Positions 1 to 8,100 of a stretch of 11,791 nucleotides of DNA are shown piece by piece (position 1 is the first letter of the stretch; every line of letters begins with the position of its first letter). The DNA is from Paraglomus occultum. Taxonomy: Eukaryota > Glomeromycota > Glomeromycetes > Paraglomerales > Paraglomeraceae. Made by a program: the position numbers and the translations under genes. Below the pieces are notes generated by a model. The model had not been told where the DNA came from, searched no databases, and saw only the letters and a program-made list of their open reading frames with translations. The stretch lies in contig CAJVPJ010001166.1 in NCBI GenBank assembly GCA_910592205.1, positions 1 through 11,791 of the forward strand. Reading direction: 5' to 3'.

Positions 1-39
1 TTTCTCTCCTTGAGCTTTCTTTAGAATGCTTCTAATAGT

Positions 40-122
40 GCTGTAATTCTTGGGTCCATAGTGGACTTAATGTAAATTAGTTTCATATTAATATTTTATA
101 TATAGAGGTAATCCTATATTAA
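40..122 (+). repeat. Dispersed repeat, copy A
   Basis: This shares ordered blocks with 10349-10418: GCTGTAATT, a TCCAT core, AGTGGA, and GAGGTAATC followed by TATATTAA. Copy A carries extra AT-rich sequence before the last block. The family is unidentified; the shared TTCCATAGTAAT-like core also occurs inside the MITE at 9993-10188, hinting at derivation from the same element group. Confidence 0.6.
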
Positions 123-2106
123 TCATGTTATGGTTATATTCTTCACCTTCTGGTATGATAAAGTGAGCATTAAAATTAACAAGTCCATAAGCTATGAACA
201 AGCACCATTATTACTTTTCAAAACGTCCTGGTCAATTTTACAGCCACATCATAATCAGCCTCTCATTTATAGAATGTTCACTTTGTTTGGTTTTGTTGCA
301 GTATGCCCCAAGTCAGCAGAGCCTCATGATAGTTGTCTTGTTATGAATCATCTTGGTAAATTTTATCTTCATATACTAACCACTTAAAATACGGACTGAA
401 AACCGAGGTCCTTATTTTCAGAAATACAAGAAAAGATCTTTATTATTTTTATTACGTTATTTATATATTATCTATGTTTTATTGTCTTATATAAAAAATT
501 TTATGTCATATTTTTATATAAATTTACGTATTCAATAATTTAATGGGAAGGATCGCTCTAGATCCAGATGTTCATGACCGGTTATGATCCAAGTGGAATA
601 GCTGTTAAAAGGGGGAAATGATATTGGTCGAATAAGTCATGCATGTGACAAACTTCAAAGTAAACGCGATAGTATTCATGGGGGGAAAGTAAGCGAAGAC
701 GCTACAAGTAAATTTATTTATTAATTTATTTGTTTATTTAATTAATAATGTAACACTTCCAATTGTAGATTACATCGTGTTATGTTACGTATTCATAAGA
801 GTCTTGTGAATGACTGTCATTATAAGCTGGTTAAATAACTTTGTGAAAATTATCGTGTAATAATATTCGCACTCAAGGAATAATGACGTATTGATTCCAA
901 GACCGCTCGAGCCATATGTACATGGAAACAAGGCTTGATAGAGATATTAACGGTGCTTGCAATATTCTTCTTCAATAATTTACAAGAAAAAAGTCAGCTT
1001 AGGCACTGCTTAAGCTGTGGACTTTGCTTAATGTGGAGTTTATTACTGTATTAGGAAATGATAGCTTTAATGTAGGCGTTAACACGATCACTTTGCAATC
1101 ATTCTTTGCTTGACGTAACAGGTTGTTAATTACCATATAAGTGTATGCTATGGGAGAACCCCTCGCTTTCTCTAATAAATTGGCGCGATGACAAACAATT
1201 ATTATGGACACAGAAAAGTGCTTGCCAAGCGTTTTATTCTCACATCGTCGATAATATATAGTGTATTAATTCGTTGGGATGTGATTAACAACATGTCGAA
1301 TCGTTATGATGCGAATGTCGACCTCGTAATAAACAGGGTAATTAATCGTTAATTGCTTGTCCAAGCAAAAACCTCGTTATTATTATAAACCAGGTTTTAT
1401 TGTTTACTTTGGTTTTTTCTTAAAAAAAAAAGGTTTAAACAAAACTGCTGACTACCAAAATGCGAGTTTCATATTCGTTATAAATCAGTTCCAAAATCAA
1501 ACCACACGATAGACGGTACCACGGCTTCTGGTTAATATACACGACCTACACGTATGCCGTTTATTTTCGTCAAACGATTACTATTACAAAGTTGTCACAG
1601 TTTGCAGATTTGATAGCCTCAACTCGAGACGCAAGGGGGGTGCCTCTGATTCTCAGAAACTGTCACCAGCTGCAAGCCATAGTGCCCCCTTTTTTTCGCA
1701 TTCTACTTGGTGTGAATCCTATTGGATAATTACCTGTTTGGCTGCGGGTATCACCTGACAAGCATTACATTTTAATTAATAATTCTGAAATCTTATATTA
1801 ATATGTACACTATTGCAAATAGGGACATGATATTTCAAATTAATAAGCATTCCAATGGCATGCTTAATTCCAAAACAGACATTCTTTCAGCAGAATCCAT
1901 TCCCACCGGGCTATGCATAATATGACACTATTTTCTCATTAATTTATATTCTTCCCACTCATAGTTATGATGTCATCACATAGTAACAGGTATGAAAAAA
2001 TTTTTGTTACGTCATATCAGATGACATCTGGGGCTTCATATAAAAATGTCTCCGTTTCGATGTGCAAACAAGTTTTTAACCTCTTATCGATTATTCATCG
2101 GTCAGT

Positions 2107-2180
2107 ATTTTATTTGTCAGCCTTTATACGGCACAAAAATTCGCTATTTGTTACGACTTATCTTCTGAAATGTTCTAAGC
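2107..2180 (+). promoter_or_regulatory. Possible 5' leader splice or trans-splice acceptors
   Basis: Just upstream of the eIF4G start there is a pyrimidine-rich acceptor-like site ending TTTATTTGTCAG at 2120 and a weaker one ending TTCTAAG at 2180. They lie 68 and 8 bases before the ATG. If the organism is a nematode, either could accept a spliced leader; otherwise either could join an upstream untranslated exon. This is inference from position and consensus only. Confidence 0.3.
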
Positions 2181-2188
2181 GGTCCATA

Positions 2189-5100
2189 ATGAACCGAACA
2201 ACGAACTCTCAAAACACTCCAAAAACCTATTCTAAGGCTGCTGCGCAGCATATACCAAAATCTGCTCAAACAACACAATCACAGTCACTCCAGAACCAGC
2301 CGCAGAATCCTCAACAGCAGCAGCTTCAGACTCAGCAGCAACCAGGTGTAATAAATGCCTCTAATCCGCCGTCATCCGTGAACGGGAAGCCAGCGCAACA
2401 AAAGTCACAGCCCCACCATAACGCGAGTATGAGTAACGGGAGTAGCAACAGGCAAATGCCAGGTAACAAACCAGGACACCAAAAGGGGAGTCCCTTTAAT
2501 CAGAATCCTAATGGGGGCTATAATCAACATAATCAACATAATCAACATAATCAGCATAATCAGCATAATCAACATAACCAGCATAACCAACATAATCAAC
2601 ATAACCACGGTCAGCGGGGAATGTATGGTAAATATACAAATTTGATAATGCGATTGGTGAAGTTTCTAATTATTGATTGAGAAAGAAACCATACATTATT
2701 GTTAGAAATACTATAATGTTGGTATGATAATTTTCTGTAAAAAATTTTAAGAAGTCTCGTTATTATATTATTACCTTATTGATCATTTCTAGCGATTATT
2801 TTACGAATTATTTGCTAATTGTTTAGTATATCATCCCTTTTCTTACAAGTTGTTCTGTTCGCTATTCAGCCAATTCAACGCACATTTATTCACGGGGATC
2901 AAATGATGTTTTCGTATGAAACAAGAATAAGTGTGCGGACGATTTGCTGTATTACCTTATGAAAGGCAGATAATAAGAGGGACAATCTTATTATGGCTGA
3001 AGGAACAACATCCAAAATATTAATTTTATATGGATTGAAAATTGTAGTAACTATTATTATTTTGTCGATTTATATTTTGATATGACTTGATTAATATTGT
3101 TGTCATTATTCGTATTGTCAAATTTTCTTGACTCACTATCGCATTATCAATCTTATTCATTATCATTGTTACTTATTAGTTTTAGTGTCAATTTTCGTAA
3201 TTCCCAATTACGCTTGCTTCCCAGATTCCATTATAATTTGCATTTTGAATATACTTACTATTATTGTCAGGACCTAACTCAATTCAATTTGGCGGTGTAA
3301 CGAATCAACCGTCAGCACCCGCACACCCCCCATCATCTCCTGTAGCGGTGAGGAATTCAAATATGAGCGGCGGGAGGCTATCGATGGCTACTAAGAGCGG
3401 AAGCACCACGTTCGGAACAACAATGGCCGCACGCGGGGCACAGGGACCATCATCAGAAGACAATGTATGTAATCACTTGTGTATAGTCAATATATTTATT
3501 ATGCTACCCGTTTTATTTTTCTCTAATTGATGATTTGTACAAATTTTGTGTATTTCCATATACTTCATACATATCTACTATCATCCTTTTTATTTCGTAC
3601 TGTGACATTTATTCACTCGGACAACAAATATCTACAACGACATGTCAATACGTGCTAAATTACTTTTTGGTCAAATTCCTTTACCGGGGCAACATGTATT
3701 AACTGTCGTAAAAACAACAAAGGTGCAGCCCTCGCATGTACAGGCGAGTTCAACGTCCGCACAACAGACTCCCCCGAGTCCTCCAATAGGTCGCCAACAG
3801 GCGGCCCGCTTTCAAGACCTCCAAAGAGGTCAATCTGCCCCCGTATCACAATCCAAAAATGGCGGTACGTCTTCTAATCGCCAACAATCTTCCTCTCACG
3901 ATTCTCCCCATCATCGAAAGGACTCTGTGTCATCAAACGTTTCCTCTAATGATGGTCAAACATCTCCATATCATACACGTCCCCCATCGCCGCATCATCC
4001 AAACCATAGCCATGCACCTCACCATTATGTGATACATGGAACACGACATAATGCACATCATAAACAAAACTCCGGGATGGGTATGCCTATGGGGGGTGCC
4101 ATGCCCGTCACTGGACAAGGAATGGGATCTCAGTATCGGCCTCCAAGAGATCAGAAAGGGCCTCCCGGTCCTATACCGCCTAGCCCTCATTTGAATCCAG
4201 CGCCATCATCTTTACCTAACACATCACCGATAGCTATGCAACCACCCCCACAAACAATGCCCATGGTTATGGCATCGCAGGCGTGGCCAGCGTCCAGTTA
4301 TCCACCTAGGGTATGTATTCAATAAAACCATACAAATGTATTTTCTTACGGCAGTCAATGTCTTTTTTTCTCTGAATCAATTCGATTCAAGGAAAGTCTC
4401 TTCCTCTTCCAAGCATATGAACAGATAAACAGAGGTGAATACTGTAGGGTGAACGCAAACGCCTCTACAGTAATAACATTGATGATAAAAAGAGTTGATC
4501 GAAATATCTGTTATATCAGTAATTTTATATTAATTACTTATTTGAACGTAAAACTTGTAGTTGTGAGATTCTTCGAGCCCTAATAATAACGATTCCAGGA
4601 GCGTTGATGATTTTACTAATACCTTTTTTCATTATCGTTATCCTGTAGCCGTTTGATTACTATCAACATCCTTACGCGTATTCAAACCCGATGTATATGC
4701 CTTACCCTCATGTTGCCCGAGCGTCTGTTCCGGGGTACTCACATCCTTCTAATGCTCCCCAATTCGTCACCCCTCCGACACCTAATATATCAAAAGCGAT
4801 TCCTATAATCGATCCATTAACTCGTGATGAAGTACGACCTCCACTCGAAAGTCCGAGTACGAAGACGGATGATTCACCTTCAACTTCTGAAACACAAACT
4901 CCAGAAGATGCAGATAAAGAGCAACATCAGAACCAAGACGCTGAGAAACGTGATTCAAAGGCAATACCTATAGTGAATCCTGTTGCCAAGGAAGAGCGTG
5001 AGAAAAGAGAAAGAGAGGAGCAGGAGCGACGCGAGAAGGAGAAGGAAGAGAAGGAACGGAAAGAGCGGGAGGAGCGGGAAGAAAAGGAAAGGAAAGAGAT

Positions 5101-8100
5101 AGAAGAGCGTGAGAAAAAGGAGAAAGAAGAGCGTGAACAAAAAGAACGTGAGGAAAAGGAACGTAAAGAGAGGGAAGAAAAGGAACGTAAAGAGAGGGAA
5201 GAAAAGGAACGTCGAGAACGTGAGGAACGTGAGAGAGAACGCAAAGAGCGTGAGGAAAGAGAACGTAAGGAACGTGAGGAGGAAGAGCGTAAGGAACGAG
5301 AACGTGAAGAAAAAGAACGTGAGGAAAGAGAACGCAAAAAACGTGAAGAGCAAGAACGTAAGGAACGTGAGGAGAGAGAGCGTAAGGAACGTGAGGAGCA
5401 AGAACGTAAGGAACGTGAGGAGAGAGAACGAAAAGAACGCGAAGAGCGAGAACGTAAGGAACGTGAGGAGGAAGAGCGTAAGGAGCGAGAACGTGAAGAA
5501 AAAGAACGTGAGGAAAGGGAACGCAAAAAACGTGAAGAGCAGGAACGTAAGGAACGCGAGGAGAGAGAGTGTAAGGAACGTGAGGAGCAAGAACGTAAGG
5601 AACGTGAGGAACGTGAGCGTAAGGAAAGAGAAGATCAAGAACGCAGAGAACAAGAGCTTAAAGAGCGCGAACAAAAAGAACGTGAGGAACGTAAGAAGCA
5701 AGAGGAGACAAAAAGTAAAACTACCGCCGAGGAAACTGATAAGAAAAATCAGCAGGAACCTAAACCAAATACCATTGACCTTGACAGAGAACCCAGTGAA
5801 AGAAAGGACGTTAAAGAAGAGAGAAAACAAAAAGGTCATCGACCGGCCACTTTAGATTTATCAAAAACAACATCAGCATTGGTGCCTAGTGCACCGCCCA
5901 GCGCACTAGGTAGTGCACGAAAAATAGAAGACCTTAATGCTGTCACCTATCCGCCGCATATTAAGTCACCCGATCCTACGCTAAATCAAGATGCCCAACC
6001 AGGAAAATACAAATATGAACGTTCATTTTTGATGCAGTTCATGAGTGTGTGTAAAGAGAAACCGGAAAATTTGCCCCACTTAGATGCAATAGGTGTTGAA
6101 GATCCGAAAGAAAGCAAGAAACATCGTACCACTGGATCCAGTCAACGAGGTCCACACAAGACTTCTCCTGCACAGCCTAATTATACACAGACTCCTATGG
6201 GCAAGTTTGAAAAACAACCCACTACGAGTGAAGAGCGTTTTATGCGATCAAGTATAAACAGATATAGTACTAATTCCGGGATTGGACCAAGAACGGCAAG
6301 CGGAAATCCATTGTTGCCTCCAGCGCTTAACACTACTCAAAGTTCGCCGGGCCCTCGAACGCTTAGTAATAGTGGTCGACGAGACGGGGACAGGAGGTCT
6401 AAACGCGGACATCAACAAGTCGGTGGACCAACAATACCAATGGAAATGGTTGCTCCTCTTGAGAGATCCGAAAACAGATGGGTATCTCAATCGGTTACTG
6501 GAGAGGTTCCCAAAGCTGGCGAAGAGATTATCCCTATGGAGACGATACAGAGAAAAGTTAAAGCTCTGCTCAACAAATTGACATTAGAGAAGTTTGAGTC
6601 TATATCCGATCACATTATCGAATTTGCGAATAAATCAAAAGAAGAACGCGATGGGAAAATATTAAAGACAGTTATTCAACTGACCTTTGAGAAAGCTTGT
6701 GATGAACCCAATTTTAGTCAGATGTATGCGCAACTCTGTCGGAAGATGATGGAGCGTATTGATATGGATATTTTTGATGAGAACATTAAGAACGCACAAG
6801 ATGAATATGTGCGCGGTGGTACGTTGTTCAGGAAGTATCTACTTAACAGATGTCAGGAGGACTTTGAAAAGGGTTGGAAAGTTAATATGCCAATACCAAA
6901 TAATGAAAAGGGAGAGCCTGACTTGTTGTCTGATGAATATTATATTGCCGCTAAAGCTAAAAGACATGGTCTGGGTTTGATCAAGTTTATCGGAGAATTA
7001 TTCAAATTGCATATGTTGACGGAACGTATTATGCATGAGTGTATAAAGAAACTATTAGCTAATCATGTAGACCCAGAAGAGGAGGAAACTGAGTCTCTCT
7101 GCAAATTGCTTACAACAGTTGGAAAACAACTGGATCATCAAAAAGCAAAGGATCATATGGACGCTTACTTTGTTCGCATGGAGAGTATGAGCAAGAACGT
7201 AAAACTTAACAGTCGTATAAGGTTTATGCTTATGGTAATAATGGCAATGGCTCTTAAAGAAATGTATCATTTTGACGGTTCAATAGCCATTAACTATGTT
7301 TTTCTGTAGGATGTAATCGAACTCAGAAAACGGAATTGGGTACCACGCCATGATACCAACGCACCCAAAACGATTGCGGAGATTCATGAAGCCGTAAGTA
7401 GGATGATGAAAATATGAACATGCGGATACTGAACATTTTTTAACGCTATATTTCCATAAGGCTGCTAAACAAAAAGAAGAAGCTGAACTTCTTCGACGCT
7501 CAGCGAGTACAAGTGGTGGTCGAAATATGCCTAGGATAGCCGAACAACTGTCTCGTGGTGGCTCTGGCAGGCGCGGTGATAAGGGTGGTATGCAACACGG
7601 CATGCAACAAATGTCAGACGGATGGAACACTGTTGGCCCCTCATCGGCCCGTAAAATGGATCTCACAAGATTCGGACAAGTGCGCACCAAAAATAGTGGC
7701 ACCAATATGAGTCTCGCTCCGGGTAGTGGCACAATTGCAAGATTGGCAAGTGGCTCGAAAGGCTGGCCAACTGATATCAAAGACCGTGACGAGAAGGGCT
7801 CTAGCATGAGCAGAACACATTCAACGTCTAATACTTATAGTATTCTCGACCAGGTGGAAGGCCGAAAAAGTATGGATGGATCTTCGAACGAGCCAACATC
7901 AACTCCACCAGAAAGACAGAAACTAGTTGTGCTTGCGCGAGGTAGCACTTTGAAAGCTGATGCATCACCTAAGCCCGCAGAGAACAAATGGCAATCAGGC
8001 AAAAGCGGTGGCGTGGTTAAACCCTCATCAATGTCTCAGGAAGAGGCTAAGCGAAAGATCAAAGCCATGGTTGACGAATATTGGTCAGTGAGAGACAAGA

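Larger units (their letters stand above)
1..2188. other. AT-rich non-coding upstream region of eIF4G
   Basis: No convincing gene is visible. Open frames at 130-387 (+) and 999-1211 (-) give translations without family resemblance or biased composition. The stretch presumably holds the eIF4G promoter and 5' leader, but I see no unambiguous TATA or initiator element. A long A/T tract lies at 711-748. An imperfect inverted repeat spans about 1395-1446, with GTTTT-type arms around a run of ten A. A G-run and a C-run about 40 bp apart (1635-1640 and 1685-1691) could pair. Two acceptor-like sites followed by short Pro/Gln/Tyr-type codons (near 302 and 1891) are treated as findings. Confidence 0.6.

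Noticed and set aside
130-387. 85-codon plus-strand frame near the left edge
   Set aside because: No domain or biased composition; it crosses an acceptor-like site and sits in AT-rich non-coding sequence.
1967-2188. N-terminal extension of eIF4G exon 1 to an upstream ATG
   Set aside because: The extra 74 codons have no eIF4G-like composition, and acceptor-like sites lie within the stretch. The ATG at 2189 starts the Gln/Ser-rich sequence and has A at -3.
2522-2602. CRISPR-like regular repeat
   Set aside because: The 9-bp units are contiguous with no spacers and are coding; the gene is eukaryotic.
2405-2608. Minus-strand frame opposite the Asn-Gln-His repeat
   Set aside because: It is a Met/Leu/Ile repeat string mirroring the 9-bp minisatellite.
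3642-3722. Coding use of the open frame upstream of the exon 3 acceptor
   Set aside because: The frame has no acceptor AG upstream, so it cannot join exon 2. It is intron read as protein.
4927-5855. Long open frames in other phases of the charged segment (two minus-strand, 199 and 294 codons; one plus-strand, 248 codons)
   Set aside because: They arise because GAA/GAG/CGT/AAG repeats lack stops in several frames. The translations are low-complexity Ser/Arg, Phe/Leu or Asn/Val/Arg strings, while the eIF4G frame continues into recognised domains.
6248-7270. Short frames on both strands overlapping MIF4G coding sequence
   Set aside because: Shadows of the eIF4G frame, whose MIF4G blocks are unmistakable.
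7280-7807. 175-codon minus-strand frame across exons 5-6
   Set aside because: It overlaps the conserved NWVPR and DGWNTV coding sequence on the plus strand and has no family resemblance itself.
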